The notes beneath the pieces were generated by a model. That model saw only the letters and a program-made list of their open reading frames with translations, had not been told where the DNA came from and searched no databases. The position numbers were made by a program, and so were the translations under genes. Positions 18,022 through 28,781 of a stretch of DNA of 64,000 nucleotides are shown piece by piece; the first letter of the stretch is position 1; each line of letters opens with the position of its first letter. The DNA is from Gammaproteobacteria bacterium (GTDB taxonomy: Bacteria; Pseudomonadota; Gammaproteobacteria; Burkholderiales; Thiobacillaceae): positions 62,001-126,000 of the forward strand of contig JAHJNN010000001.1 in assembly GCA_018820765.1 (NCBI GenBank), read 5' to 3'.

Positions 18022-18357
18022 ATGAAAACCACCACGATGGCGCTGTGCGCGTCCGTGCTGATGGTGTTGGCCCTGCCGGTACAGGCGGCGGGCGACCCCA
18101 AGGCCGGAAAACTCAAAACTTCAATGTGTGCCGGCTGTCACGGCATCCCCGGCTGGCGCACTGCCTACCCCAGCGTTTACAGCGTTCCGGTGCTGGGCGG
18201 CCAGCACGCCGAGTACATCGTGGCCGCGCTCAAGGCCTACAAGAGCGGCGAGCGCAAGCATCCGAGCATGTCGGGCATTGCGGGCAGCCTGTCCGAACAG
18301 GACATGGAAGACCTCGCAGCGTATTACGCGTCGTCATACACCGGCCCTGCCAACTGA
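18022..18357 (+). CDS. Periplasmic class I cytochrome c
   Basis: 111 aa from ATG 18022, which has GAGGAAG before it and a signal peptide after it; the track frame is ten residues longer. One heme site, MCAGCHGIPG, with HPSMSGIAGSLSEQDMEDLAAYY providing the distal methionine. It resembles one half of a cytochrome c4 or a c553. It is 14 bases from a second similar cytochrome, so the two probably act together in periplasmic electron transfer. Confidence 0.88.
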   Translation: MKTTTMALCASVLMVLALPVQAAGDPKAGKLKTSMCAGCHGIPGWRTAYPSVYSVPVLGGQHAEYIVAALKAYKSGERKHPSMSGIAGSLSEQDMEDLAAYYASSYTGPAN

Positions 18358-18371
18358 CCGAGGACAACACC

Positions 18372-18695
18372 ATGAAAAAAACCATGTTCATCCTCGCTGC
18401 CGTCGCGCTGGGTTTTTCGCTGCCGGGCCATGCCAAGGGCAACTTCGAGGCGGGCAAGGCCAAGTCCGCTGCCTGTGCCGCCTGCCACGGCGCCGACGGC
18501 GTCAGTTCGATCCCGTCCTTCCCCAAGCTGGCCGGGCAGCAGCGTGACTATCTCTATCACGCGCTGAAGGACTACAAATCGGGCAAGCGCAACAACCCGC
18601 TCATGGCCGAGCAGGTGAAAAACCTGTCGGATGCGGACATGCTCGATCTGGCGATGTATTTCTCCAAGCAGAAGGGCCTGATCCTGAAGTATTGA
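18372..18695 (+). CDS. Periplasmic class I cytochrome c (tandem partner)
   Basis: 107 aa with a signal peptide ending at GHAKG, a heme site CAACHG and the c553/c4-like FPKLAGQQRDYLYHALKDYKSGKRNNPLM. Similarity to the upstream gene in length and layout suggests an old tandem duplication. The pair could accept electrons from sulfide or thiosulfate oxidation. A strong terminator follows. Confidence 0.9.
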   Translation: MKKTMFILAAVALGFSLPGHAKGNFEAGKAKSAACAACHGADGVSSIPSFPKLAGQQRDYLYHALKDYKSGKRNNPLMAEQVKNLSDADMLDLAMYFSKQKGLILKY

Positions 18696-18715
18696 ATTCA
18701 GGGTACAGAAAGAAA

Positions 18716-18749
18716 ATGGGCGCGGCTGAAAGGCCGCGCCCATTTTTTT
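18716..18749 (+). terminator. Rho-independent terminator after the cytochrome pair
   Basis: ATGGGCGCGGC-TGAAAG-GCCGCGCCCATTTTTTT: a long GC stem followed by seven T residues. Confidence 0.92.
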
Positions 18750-18947
18750 GGCTAGCCGTACCTTGGCTCCGAGAGCGTCGGGGAACTCGCCAAAGAGCAA
18801 AGGCCGGATTCGACCCATTTGAGACGGTCATCACCTTATCGTTCAATGTCCGCTCCGCAGCTAAAGGTCTTTCAATCCTCGTCTGGCTGGCAGTGCGGCA
18901 AAAAATCCGCCACAGCATGGAATCCGGAGGGGCTACCTGGGATCGGG

Positions 18948-19487
18948 TTAGTTGTTTCCACTAAGCCTGCATTTGCAGAGTTTCCCAACGGAATTGAGTT
19001 GCAGGGTGTTGCCTTGGAGGGTCGAGGTGAAGGATGTGAGCGTCGGGTCGTAGCCGCTGACAATCTCACCGCAGTTGTAGTCACCGATGCCCGTCTCCAA
19101 CACCAGCTTGAACACCAGGCCACATTCGCCCTGGCCGCAACTCGGGTCGCCCTGCAACGGAACGGTCTTGATTTCATCGAAGGTTGTAAAGTTTACGCGA
19201 CGGTTATCTACGCCCTTGAACTCATGCGATGAAACGAAAGTGGCCTTTCCCTCTAGAAAGTCTGTAATGCCCAGTGGTACGGCAGTGAACGTCACCGGGA
19301 TCTGTTCGCTGGTCGCGACGAGGGTCAGCGTCGAGCTTCCCACGATTACACCGCTCTCTGAGCGCGTGCCACTGCCGCTGAGCGTAACAACGTCACACCC
19401 ACTCTTCGGATTGCCGGCCACCGCATTTGTAACGGCTGCGAATCCGGCGATAACTGCAAGTATGACGCCAAGTCTATTCGTCTTCAT
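18948..19487 (-). CDS. Secreted hypothetical protein
   Basis: 179 aa from ATG 19487, preceded by GGAAACTCC; the track frame extends 32 residues upstream. A signal peptide (AVIAGFAAVTNAVAG) is followed by a beta-rich, Ser/Thr-rich domain with cysteines near GCDVVTL, DPSCGQGECG, YNCGEIV and a C-terminal CKC. I recognise no family. Base composition is less GC-rich than nearby housekeeping genes. Confidence 0.6.
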   Translation of the reverse strand: MKTNRLGVILAVIAGFAAVTNAVAGNPKSGCDVVTLSGSGTRSESGVIVGSSTLTLVATSEQIPVTFTAVPLGITDFLEGKATFVSSHEFKGVDNRRVNFTTFDEIKTVPLQGDPSCGQGECGLVFKLVLETGIGDYNCGEIVSGYDPTLTSFTSTLQGNTLQLNSVGKLCKCRLSGNN

Positions 19488-19649
19488 TGGAGTTTCCCTT
19501 TCCATAGTCAGATACACCAGTTCCTGACCATAGAAGATTATTCGCGCCCTGCTACTGGAGTGGCGAGTTGCGGGTGGAAACACCTGCTTAACGGACTATC
19601 GTGGCCACTGGGCAGCGAAATCTGGCTCAGCCTGATCCTTTTCAGACCT

Positions 19650-20546
19650 TTATTGCACGGGTGCCTCAATCGGCCTGGCCCTATAAGGATAATTTTTCAG
19701 GCGCGTGTCGCTGCGCTCGTGGGGCTTGGCGAGGGTCTTGGCCGGGTCAATCCAGTCTTCCCATTTGAAGTTCTCGATCACCTTGGCCTGATAGCTTTCT
19801 TCCAGCGGGTGTTCGAGGATGTCGTTGATATGCGCCCACTGCTGATAGCGCATGAGGTCGACTTGATAAGGCGTTGGATTGCCCCCGGCTTTTTTCACCA
19901 CTGCCTTGAGCGCTTCCACGTCCTTCATCGTCACCTTGGGCTGCCAGGTTACCTTGCCGGGCAGCATGACCGGCTCGCCAGGGATGTTGTTGATCCCTTC
20001 CTTCCACGTCGCCAGCACGGCGACCCTCGTGTCTTCCCGATAGAGAACGATGGCATGGCTGTAGCGCTTGTCCTTGAAGAATCCCAAGTTGCCGTATTGC
20101 AGCCGCGCACCGGTAAGGAAAGCCACCGCATCCGACCAGCAGGGCGATTCGCCGCTGATACCCCAGAGTACGCTGCGGTCGATGATGCCGTCTGGAAAGA
20201 GAATCTTGAACGCCACCCATGCGGAGTTTGCGGCGGTTGTCGTCCCCTCGCAGTCGTGGCCGTGGAAGCGCACCAGGTCTTTCAGCGTGACCGGATAGGT
20301 ATAGGGGTAGTAACGCCCCTGTGTACCTTGAGTGGCCAGCATCTCGAATACCGGCGCATAAGGCTTGGCAACCATGGACGCATACCAGGTCGGGTTGCGA
20401 TCCGGTGCTTCCACGCCAGTTTCGATGAAGATCGATTCGCCCTCCTTGTAGGTAGGTTCTGCGGCGACGACACAGGTAGCAAAAAGGAAAAACAGGCCAC
20501 AGGACAACACGATGTCCCGGAAGAGTTTGCGCATGAGGTTTTTCAT
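19650..20546 (-). CDS. Exported FmdE-family protein
   Basis: 298 aa with an N-terminal signal helix (IVLSCGLFFLFATCVVAA). LKDLVRFHGHDCEGTTTAANSAWVAF matches the FmdE (formylmethanofuran dehydrogenase subunit E-like) motif around HGHxCxG, which binds metal in characterised members. It also has an N-terminal domain with WYASMVAKPYAP and a long C-terminal tail. Export of an FmdE domain is unusual, and no methanofuran genes are near. A metal or sulfur role in the envelope is a guess. Confidence 0.7.
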   Translation of the reverse strand: MKNLMRKLFRDIVLSCGLFFLFATCVVAAEPTYKEGESIFIETGVEAPDRNPTWYASMVAKPYAPVFEMLATQGTQGRYYPYTYPVTLKDLVRFHGHDCEGTTTAANSAWVAFKILFPDGIIDRSVLWGISGESPCWSDAVAFLTGARLQYGNLGFFKDKRYSHAIVLYREDTRVAVLATWKEGINNIPGEPVMLPGKVTWQPKVTMKDVEALKAVVKKAGGNPTPYQVDLMRYQQWAHINDILEHPLEESYQAKVIENFKWEDWIDPAKTLAKPHERSDTRLKNYPYRARPIEAPVQ

Positions 20547-20882
20547 TGCCCCTCCTTTGTCATGAGTATCGGAATCCGTTAGCCCTGCATATCACGCCCA
20601 ATTGGCGGTCTATGAGCATTCTTGCCCTTTTCCCTGTATAGCAGACTGGTAGATCAGCCTGAGCGTCTGCTAACCCCTCCATCGAGCGGACGCCCTACGG
20701 CATGCTTCGCACGCCTACAGTCGCTGTTCATGTCGAACGTTGACTGGCCGTTTAGGGACGTAGGGCTGGCCTCCTTATTTGTTACCCCGACCGGCCGCTC
20801 CTGGTCGAACCCGGCCCTCTCTCGTTTCCCCAATCCCCACACCCCACTCAGATTCTTGCTGATCAAGTCCGCGAAGCGTGGT
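20547..20882. other. Intergenic region with an attC-like sequence
   Basis: No gene over 336 bases. Around 20665-20755 the sequence CTAACCCCTCCATCGAGCGG ... TCATGTCGAACGTTGAC resembles the outer parts of integron attC sites, but the core sites are degenerate and there is no integrase or cassette array. Confidence 0.3.
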
Positions 20883-21806
20883 TCATAGCTCCGCCAGGGT
20901 CTTGATATGCGCCGCCACGCTGCGCCCCAGGGAACTGAGGTCGTAGCCGCCTTCGAGCACCGAGACGATGCGGCCGTCGGCGTGGCGTGCGGCCACGCCC
21001 ATCACTTGCTCGGTGATCCAGACGTAATCCGCTTCCACCAGGCCGAATTGCGCCATGTCGTCTTCGCGGTGGCCGTCGAAGCCGGCGGAGAAAAACAGCA
21101 TCTGCGGGCGGAAGGCCTCCAGCCGCGGCATGATCCGGGTGCCGAAGGCTTCGCGGTAGGCGGGGCCAGTGGTGCCGGCGGGCAGCGGCACGTTGACGAT
21201 GTGCGCGCTGGCGGTGTCGGCACCGCGAAAGGGATAGAAAGGGTGCTGGAAGGTGGAGCACAGCATCACGCGCGGATCGTCCGTGAAGATGTCCTCGGTG
21301 CCGTTGCCGTGGTGGACGTCGAAATCGACGATGGCGACCCGTTCCAGGCCGTGTTGTTCGAGTGCGTGCGCGACGGCCACGGCGACGTTGTTGAAGATGC
21401 AGAATCCCATGGCCTGGTTGCGGGTGGCGTGATGTCCGGGTGGGCGGCAGGCGACGAAGGCGTTGTTCACTTCGCCGCGCATCACCCGATCCACCGCCAT
21501 GACGGCGCCGCCCGCGGCATGGAAGGCGGCGTCCAGGGTATGCGGGTTCATGCTGGTGTCGGGGTCGAGCGCGTGCAGGCCTTCGCTGGGCGAGGCGGCT
21601 TCGACGAAATCGATATAGGCGGCGTCATGCACCCGTAGCAGTTGGCTGCGCTCTACCCGCGGGGCTTCGAGGTGCGCCAGAAAATCGAACAGATGGGCGG
21701 CATGCAGCCGGTCATCGATGGCGCGCAGGCGCATGGGGCTTTCCGGATGCCAGCTTCCCATGTCGTGCAGGAGATAACTGGGGTGGGTGATGTAGGCGGT
21801 GTGCAT
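20883..21806 (-). CDS. Histone deacetylase-like amidohydrolase
   Basis: 307 aa from ATG 21806; the 605-aa track frame is an artefact of antisense reading through the next gene. The HDAC fold is clear: YITHPSYLLHDMGSWHPESPMRL, the active-site ACRPPGHHATRNQAMGFCIFNNVAVA, and zinc ligands in IVDFDVHHGNGTEDIF with later SAGFDGHREDDMA. Bacterial members deacetylate small amides, polyamines or lysines. It diverges from a lysine acetyltransferase-type gene, which suggests opposing roles in protein acetylation or acyl metabolism. Confidence 0.94.
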   Translation of the reverse strand: MHTAYITHPSYLLHDMGSWHPESPMRLRAIDDRLHAAHLFDFLAHLEAPRVERSQLLRVHDAAYIDFVEAASPSEGLHALDPDTSMNPHTLDAAFHAAGGAVMAVDRVMRGEVNNAFVACRPPGHHATRNQAMGFCIFNNVAVAVAHALEQHGLERVAIVDFDVHHGNGTEDIFTDDPRVMLCSTFQHPFYPFRGADTASAHIVNVPLPAGTTGPAYREAFGTRIMPRLEAFRPQMLFFSAGFDGHREDDMAQFGLVEADYVWITEQVMGVAARHADGRIVSVLEGGYDLSSLGRSVAAHIKTLAEL

Positions 21807-21932
21807 GGCGCGCGGAAGCTGGCGAATAGGCAAACTATACGCCCGGCGTGATGGCGCAGGGACAGGGGATGGCCTAGCATGAATGCTTGCTTGCCGGCCC
21901 GATCGATTTGCCACACCCATTCCAGCCCAATC

Positions 21933-24611
21933 ATGTCCCAACACTATCTGCATGCCCTGTTCAACGCCCGCTCGGTGGCGGTTTTCGGCGCCAGCGAGCG
22001 TGAGGGGTCGGTCGCCGGCATCCTGTTCCGCAACCTGCGCAATGCCGGCTATAGCGGCGAGGTTTACCCGGTCAATCCCAAACACGAGTCGGTATTCGGC
22101 GTGCGCTGCTACGCCAGCGCCGGCGAATTGCCGGCCACCCCCGAACTGGCGCTGATCGCCACTCCGGCACCGACCGTGGCGCAGATTATGGAGGCATGCG
22201 GACAGCGCGGCATCCGCCATGCCATCGTGCTGTCGGCCGGGTTTCGCGAGGTGGGCGCGCAGGGCGCGGCGTTGGAAGACGGCGTGAAGGCGGTGGCCCG
22301 AAAATACGGCATCCGCTTCATCGGCCCCAACTGCCTGGGCATCCAGCGGCCCGCCATCGGGCTGAACGCCACCTTCAGCCAGGGCGCGACCCTGTCCGGC
22401 GACCTCGCGCTGGTGTCGCAGTCCGGCGCGCTGTGCACCGCCATGCTGGACTGGGCGGAAACCAACGGCATCGGGTTTTCCAGCGTCATTTCCACCGGCG
22501 CGTCGGCCGACCTGGATTTCGGCGAGATCCTCGATTACCTCGCTTCCGACACGCAGACCAAGGGCATCCTGCTCTACATCGAGGGCATCCGCGATGCGCG
22601 CCGTTTCATGAGCGCGTTGCGCGCGACGTCCCGCTTCAAGCCCGTCGTCATGGTCAAGGTGGGGCGCCACGCGGCCGGTTCGAAAGCGGTGCAGTCGCAC
22701 ACCGGCGCGCTGGTCGGTTCGGACGCGGTGTTCGACGCGCTGGTGCGGCGCGCCGGCGTGGTCCGCGTCAACACCATCCTGCAGCTGTTCGCCTCAGCAC
22801 GGGCGCTGTCCACCCACATCCAGCCCACCGGCAACCGGCTGGCCATCGTCACCAACGGCGGCGGCCCCGGCGTCATGGCAACCGATCTTGCAGTGGAGCT
22901 GGGGGTGCGCATGGCCGAGCTGTCACCGGCGACGATCGAAACACTCAATGCCGTGCTGCCGTCCAACTGGTCGCAGGCCAATCCACTCGACATCATCGGC
23001 GATGCCGCCGCCGACCGCTATCGCGCGGCGGTGGACGCCTGCCTCGCCGACGACAACGTCGACGGCGTGCTGGTGATGCTGACGCCGCAGGCGATGACCC
23101 GGCCGACCGAAGCCGCGCAGGCCGTGATCGAGGTGGCGAAGACATCGAGCAAGCCGGTGCTGACCTGCTGGATGGGCGAGGCCCAGGTGCACGAGGGCCG
23201 CCGCCTGTTCAAGCAGGCGGGGATTCCCTACTTCACCACGCCGGAACCGGCGGTCGAGGTGTTCTCCTTCCTCTCCGCCTTTTACGAGAACCAGCGGCTG
23301 CTGATGCAGACGCCGGGGCCGCTGTCGCAGCAGGCCGAGCCGGACGTCGAAGGCGCGCGCCTGATCATCGAGAGCGCGCTGGCGCACGGCCGCCATCTGC
23401 TGAACGAGGTGGAATCGAAGGCGCTGCTGGCGGCGTTCCACATCCCGATCGCGCAGACCCTGATCGCGCGCGATCCGATGGAAGCGATGCTGATGGCGCA
23501 GCAGATGGGGTTTCCGGTGGCGATGAAGATCAACTCGCCGGACATTACCCACAAATCCGACGTCAACGGCGTGCACCTCGGCTTGTCGAGCGGCCAGGCG
23601 GTGCGTGCCGCCTTCGGCGAGATGCTGGCCGACGTCAAGCGCCTGCGCCCCGACGCCGTTCTGGACGGCATCGTCATCGAGCCCATGGTGGCCCGCCCGC
23701 ACGCGCGCGAGGTACTGCTGGGCATGACCTCGGACCCGGTGCTGGGGCCGGTGATCGTGTTCGGCGCCGGTGGCGTCGATGTCGAAGCCTTCCAGGATCG
23801 CGCGGTGACCCTGCCGCCGCTGAATCGCTATCTGGCGCGCGACCTGATCCAGCGCACCCGCGTCGCGACCCTGCTGGGCCCGTTCCGCAACCGCCCGCCG
23901 GTCGACATGAACGCGCTGGAGAACGTGCTGCTGCGCCTGTCGGAAATGGTCTGCGAACTGCCCTGGCTGGAGGAAATGGACATCAACCCCCTGCTGGTGG
24001 ACGAGCAGGGCGCGCTGGCACTGGATGCGCGCATCGTCATCGCGCCGCGTGTGCCGATGGCCGACCGTTACGGCCACATGGCGATCCATCCCTATCCGGC
24101 GCATCTGGTGACGCACTGGCAATTGCCGAGCGGCAACGATGTGCTGATCCGCCCGATTCGCCCGGAGGATGCCGATCTGACCCAGGGCTTCGTGCGCAGC
24201 CTGTCCGAGGAAACCAAATATTTCCGCTTCATGGATGCGGTGCGCGAGTTGTCCCCCACCATGCTGGCGCGCCTGACGCAGATCGATTACACGCGCGAGA
24301 TGGCGCTCTTGGCGCTGACCGAGATCGAGGGGCGGGAAGTGGAACTCGGCGTGGCGCGCTACGCCATCAATCCAAATAGCGAATCCTGCGAATTCGCCCT
24401 GGTGGTCAACGACCAGTGGCAGAAGCAGGGGATCGGCCACAAGCTCATGGATGTGCTGATGGATGTGGCCCGCAGCCGGGGCCTGAAGGTGATCGAGGGC
24501 GAAGTGCTGAAAACCAACCGGCCGATGCTGAAGCTGGTGGAAGCCCTGGGCTTCCGTATCGAGCCGCACCCCGAGGACGATACGGTGCGGAAGATCTCAC
24601 GCATGTTGTAG
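21933..24611 (+). CDS. Pat-type protein: NDP-forming acyl-CoA synthetase-like domains plus GNAT acetyltransferase
   Basis: 892 aa from ATG 21933, chosen because MSQHYLHALFNARSVAVFGASEREGS matches the family start; the track begins 18 residues earlier. Order of domains: CoA-binding (about 10-130), succinyl-CoA-ligase-like (SQSGALCTAMLDWAETNGIGFS), ATP-grasp (about 480-690, AMKINSPDITHKSDVNGVHLGL), then a GNAT domain (VLIRPIRPEDADLTQGFVRSLSEE to QKQGIGHKLM). Such proteins (PatZ/Pat) acetylate lysines, for example of acetyl-CoA synthetase. It is divergent from the deacetylase-like gene. Confidence 0.93.
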   Translation: MSQHYLHALFNARSVAVFGASEREGSVAGILFRNLRNAGYSGEVYPVNPKHESVFGVRCYASAGELPATPELALIATPAPTVAQIMEACGQRGIRHAIVLSAGFREVGAQGAALEDGVKAVARKYGIRFIGPNCLGIQRPAIGLNATFSQGATLSGDLALVSQSGALCTAMLDWAETNGIGFSSVISTGASADLDFGEILDYLASDTQTKGILLYIEGIRDARRFMSALRATSRFKPVVMVKVGRHAAGSKAVQSHTGALVGSDAVFDALVRRAGVVRVNTILQLFASARALSTHIQPTGNRLAIVTNGGGPGVMATDLAVELGVRMAELSPATIETLNAVLPSNWSQANPLDIIGDAAADRYRAAVDACLADDNVDGVLVMLTPQAMTRPTEAAQAVIEVAKTSSKPVLTCWMGEAQVHEGRRLFKQAGIPYFTTPEPAVEVFSFLSAFYENQRLLMQTPGPLSQQAEPDVEGARLIIESALAHGRHLLNEVESKALLAAFHIPIAQTLIARDPMEAMLMAQQMGFPVAMKINSPDITHKSDVNGVHLGLSSGQAVRAAFGEMLADVKRLRPDAVLDGIVIEPMVARPHAREVLLGMTSDPVLGPVIVFGAGGVDVEAFQDRAVTLPPLNRYLARDLIQRTRVATLLGPFRNRPPVDMNALENVLLRLSEMVCELPWLEEMDINPLLVDEQGALALDARIVIAPRVPMADRYGHMAIHPYPAHLVTHWQLPSGNDVLIRPIRPEDADLTQGFVRSLSEETKYFRFMDAVRELSPTMLARLTQIDYTREMALLALTEIEGREVELGVARYAINPNSESCEFALVVNDQWQKQGIGHKLMDVLMDVARSRGLKVIEGEVLKTNRPMLKLVEALGFRIEPHPEDDTVRKISRML

Positions 24612-24643
24612 CACGCTCGCGGCGAAGCCGGCGGGACGTCCGC

Positions 24644-26530
<1,887 letters not shown>

Positions 26531-26738
26531 CTATCAACCAGTTTCAATCAGTAAAGACTATCCCGGGTCAGCCCTCCCTGGCCGCGCCTGCGCAGGGCTG
26601 AAAGTCGATATGACCGGGGAGTTCGGGCTGACATGAAAAGGGTGTCCGGAGACACCCGAGTCATGCGTATACCAGCACTATCGGCAGGATTTCGACAAAA
26701 TGAAGCCGGCACGCGTCGAACGAAGCCGGCGAACGGGG

Positions 26739-27173
26739 TCAGACATCGCCCAGCTTGTGGTCCAGGCAGCGCAGATAGGCCGCCGAATCGAATGCCGTCT
26801 GGTTGCGCTGCACCTGCCAGATCATTTCGCCCAGGCAGTCCATGACGTCGTGCTGGGCGTCCATTTCGTTGCCATAGCGCTTGAGCAGCCGCTGGTAGCG
26901 CTCACGGATGCCCGGCGGCTGGTCGACCGACAGCTGTTCGGCAATCGCCAGGTGCATGGAAAGATGCAGGAAAGGATTGGTTTCGCCGGCCTCGGGCAGG
27001 TAGTCCCGGTCCTTGTAGCGGTCCGGCTGATCGAGTAGGGCATGGTATTCGGGATGCGCCAGCACCGCCTCGAGCGCCGGCTGCTCCGCCCCCGCCAGCG
27101 GCTGCCCGGCGCGGTATTTCGCCCACACGTCGAAAAAGAACTGGCGAACCTGGTCGCGGCTGGGATTGAACAT
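26739..27173 (-). CDS. DUF1841 family protein
   Basis: 144 aa, the usual length of this proteobacterial family: MFNPSRDQVRQFFFDVWAKY, HPEYHALLD, NPFLHLSMHLAIAEQLSVDQPPGIR and a C-terminal MDCLGEMIWQVQRN. The function is unknown. It is soluble and probably helical. It lies beside nth and the dispersed repeat. Confidence 0.9.
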   Translation of the reverse strand: MFNPSRDQVRQFFFDVWAKYRAGQPLAGAEQPALEAVLAHPEYHALLDQPDRYKDRDYLPEAGETNPFLHLSMHLAIAEQLSVDQPPGIRERYQRLLKRYGNEMDAQHDVMDCLGEMIWQVQRNQTAFDSAAYLRCLDHKLGDV

Positions 27174-27191
27174 GAATGGTGCGGCCTAGCG

Positions 27192-27234
27192 CTTGCTCTC
27201 TCCCCCGTTCGGGGGAGGGTTGGGGATAAACAGC
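27192..27234. repeat. Dispersed C-rich repeat, copy 2
   Basis: CTCTCTCCCCCGTTCGGGGG then AGGGTTGGGGATAAACAG. It is the reverse orientation of the copies at 16003 and 51629. It lies between nth and the DUF1841 gene and could act as a hairpin terminator. Confidence 0.75.
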
Positions 27235-27277
27235 GACTTGCCCGCTTGCGGGCTTAGTCGAATGGTTAGAGGTTCCA

Positions 27278-27958
27278 TCAGAGGGAAGCGAAGCCGTTGC
27301 TGCGTTTTTTGTTCCCTTCGGGCGCGGACGGGGTCTTGTCCTTGTATTCGCACAGGTCGGCGATGATGCATTCAGGGCATTTCGGCTTCCTCGCCTGGCA
27401 CACGTAGCGTCCATGCAGGATCAGCCAGTGGTGGGCGTCGACGCGGAATTCGTCGGGGATGGTTTTCAGCAGCTTCTTTTCCACGTCCAGCACCGTCTTG
27501 CCGTGGGCCAGACCGGTGCGGTTGGCGACGCGGAAGATATGGGTGTCGACCGCCATGGTCGGCTGGCCGAACGCGGTATTCAGGATCACGTTGGCGGTCT
27601 TGCGCCCGACGCCCGGCAGCGCCTCGAGCGCGGCGCGCTCGGCCGGCACCTGGCTGCCGTGCAGTTCGATCAGCATGCGGCAGGCGGCAATCAAATGGCG
27701 CGCCTTGCTCTTGTAAAGCCCGATGGTCCTGATGAAGTCGGCCAGGCCTTCTTCGCCCAGCGCATGGATGGCCTCGGGGGTGTTGGCCACCGGGAACAGC
27801 CGGCGGGTGGCCAGATTCACCCCCTTGTCGGTGGACTGCGCCGACAGCACCACCGCCACCAGCAGCTCGAACGGCGTCGTGTATTCGAGCTCGGTGGTGG
27901 GATGCGGATTGACGGCGCGCAGGCGGCTGAAGATTTCGTGGCGCTTGGTGGGGTTCAT
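27278..27958 (-). CDS. nth: Endonuclease III
   Basis: 226 aa. Helix-hairpin-helix LEALPGVGRKTANVILNTAFG carries the catalytic lysine, VDTHIFRVANR the catalytic aspartate, and C-x6-C-x2-C-x5-C (CQARKPKCPECIIADLC) the 4Fe-4S cluster. It removes oxidised pyrimidines in base-excision repair. It ends the rnf operon, as in many proteobacteria, and overlaps the preceding small gene by four bases. Confidence 0.97.
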   Translation of the reverse strand: MNPTKRHEIFSRLRAVNPHPTTELEYTTPFELLVAVVLSAQSTDKGVNLATRRLFPVANTPEAIHALGEEGLADFIRTIGLYKSKARHLIAACRMLIELHGSQVPAERAALEALPGVGRKTANVILNTAFGQPTMAVDTHIFRVANRTGLAHGKTVLDVEKKLLKTIPDEFRVDAHHWLILHGRYVCQARKPKCPECIIADLCEYKDKTPSAPEGNKKRSNGFASL

Positions 27959-28107
27959 TGTTCGGCGAGGCGCTTCTTCAAGGCCTGCTTTTCGGCCTGG
28001 CGCCGGGCGCCGGGTGTTTTCTCATGCTCGCCGGCCTTGCGTACCAGCGCCAGCGGCACATAGGGATTGCGCGGCTTCGGCACGCGCCGCTTCAGCGGCG
28101 GCTTCAT
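27955..28107 (-). CDS. Small basic protein between rnfE and nth
   Basis: 50 aa, strongly basic (MKPPLKRRVPKPRNPY ... KKRLAEQ). It overlaps both rnfE (by four bases) and nth (ATGA), so it is translated as part of the operon. I cannot name a family. The tight double overlap is the main evidence that it is real. Confidence 0.6.
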   Translation of the reverse strand: MKPPLKRRVPKPRNPYVPLALVRKAGEHEKTPGARRQAEKQALKKRLAEQ

Positions 28108-28781
28108 GCCGGCATCGGCGCGGCGGCGTGGACGCGCCGCTCGGCGCGGGCCTTCTGCCAGTTGTGCGCGGCGATCAACAACCCCAGCGCGATGAAAGCG
28201 CCGGGCGGCAGGATGGCGAGCAGAAAGCCCTGGTAATCGGGCAGCACGTGCAGCACGAATTGCTTCGCCCCTTCGCCGAACACCAGGTCGAGGCCGGACA
28301 GCAGCGTGCCCTGGCCGGCGAGTTCGCGCATGGCACCCAGCACCACCAGCACCAGGGTGAGTCCCAGGCCCATCGCGAAAGCGTCGACCACGCTGTGCAG
28401 CGGACGATTCTTGGAAGCGAAGGCATCGGCGCGCGCGAGCACGATGCAATTGGTCGTGATGAGTGGAATGAAAATCCCCAGCACCAGATACAGCGGATGC
28501 ACGAAGGCGTTCATCAGAAGGTCGATCACCGTGACCAGCGCGGCGATGATGAGCACGAACACCGGGATGCGGATCTCGTGCGGAACGAAATGGCGCACGC
28601 TCGACACCGCCCCGCTGGAGGCCGCCATCACCAGCATGGTCGCCAGTCCCAGCGACAGCGCGTTGACCACGGTGGTGCTGATGGCGAGCAGCGGGCACAG
28701 GCCGAGCAGCTGCACCAGACCGGTGTTCTGTTTCGACAGGCCATTGCTGAAGAGCGTGCGGAACTCCTGCAGGGTCATCAT
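28104..28781 (-). CDS. rnfE: Electron transport complex subunit RnfE
   Basis: 225 aa, six membrane helices. It shows LGLCPLLAISTTVVNALSLGLA and IPLITTNCIVLARADAFA, with the cysteines near membrane centres that characterise RnfA/RnfE. The track frame is longer because the upstream reading is open. It starts in an ATGA overlap with rnfG. Membrane subunit of the Rnf ferredoxin:NAD oxidoreductase. Confidence 0.95.
   Translation of the reverse strand: MMTLQEFRTLFSNGLSKQNTGLVQLLGLCPLLAISTTVVNALSLGLATMLVMAASSGAVSSVRHFVPHEIRIPVFVLIIAALVTVIDLLMNAFVHPLYLVLGIFIPLITTNCIVLARADAFASKNRPLHSVVDAFAMGLGLTLVLVVLGAMRELAGQGTLLSGLDLVFGEGAKQFVLHVLPDYQGFLLAILPPGAFIALGLLIAAHNWQKARAERRVHAAAPMPA

Noticed and set aside
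21807-22700. The N-terminal extension of the 605-aa HDAC-frame ORF
   Set aside because: It is antisense to the start of the Pat-type gene; the deacetylase family begins at MHTAYITHPSY.
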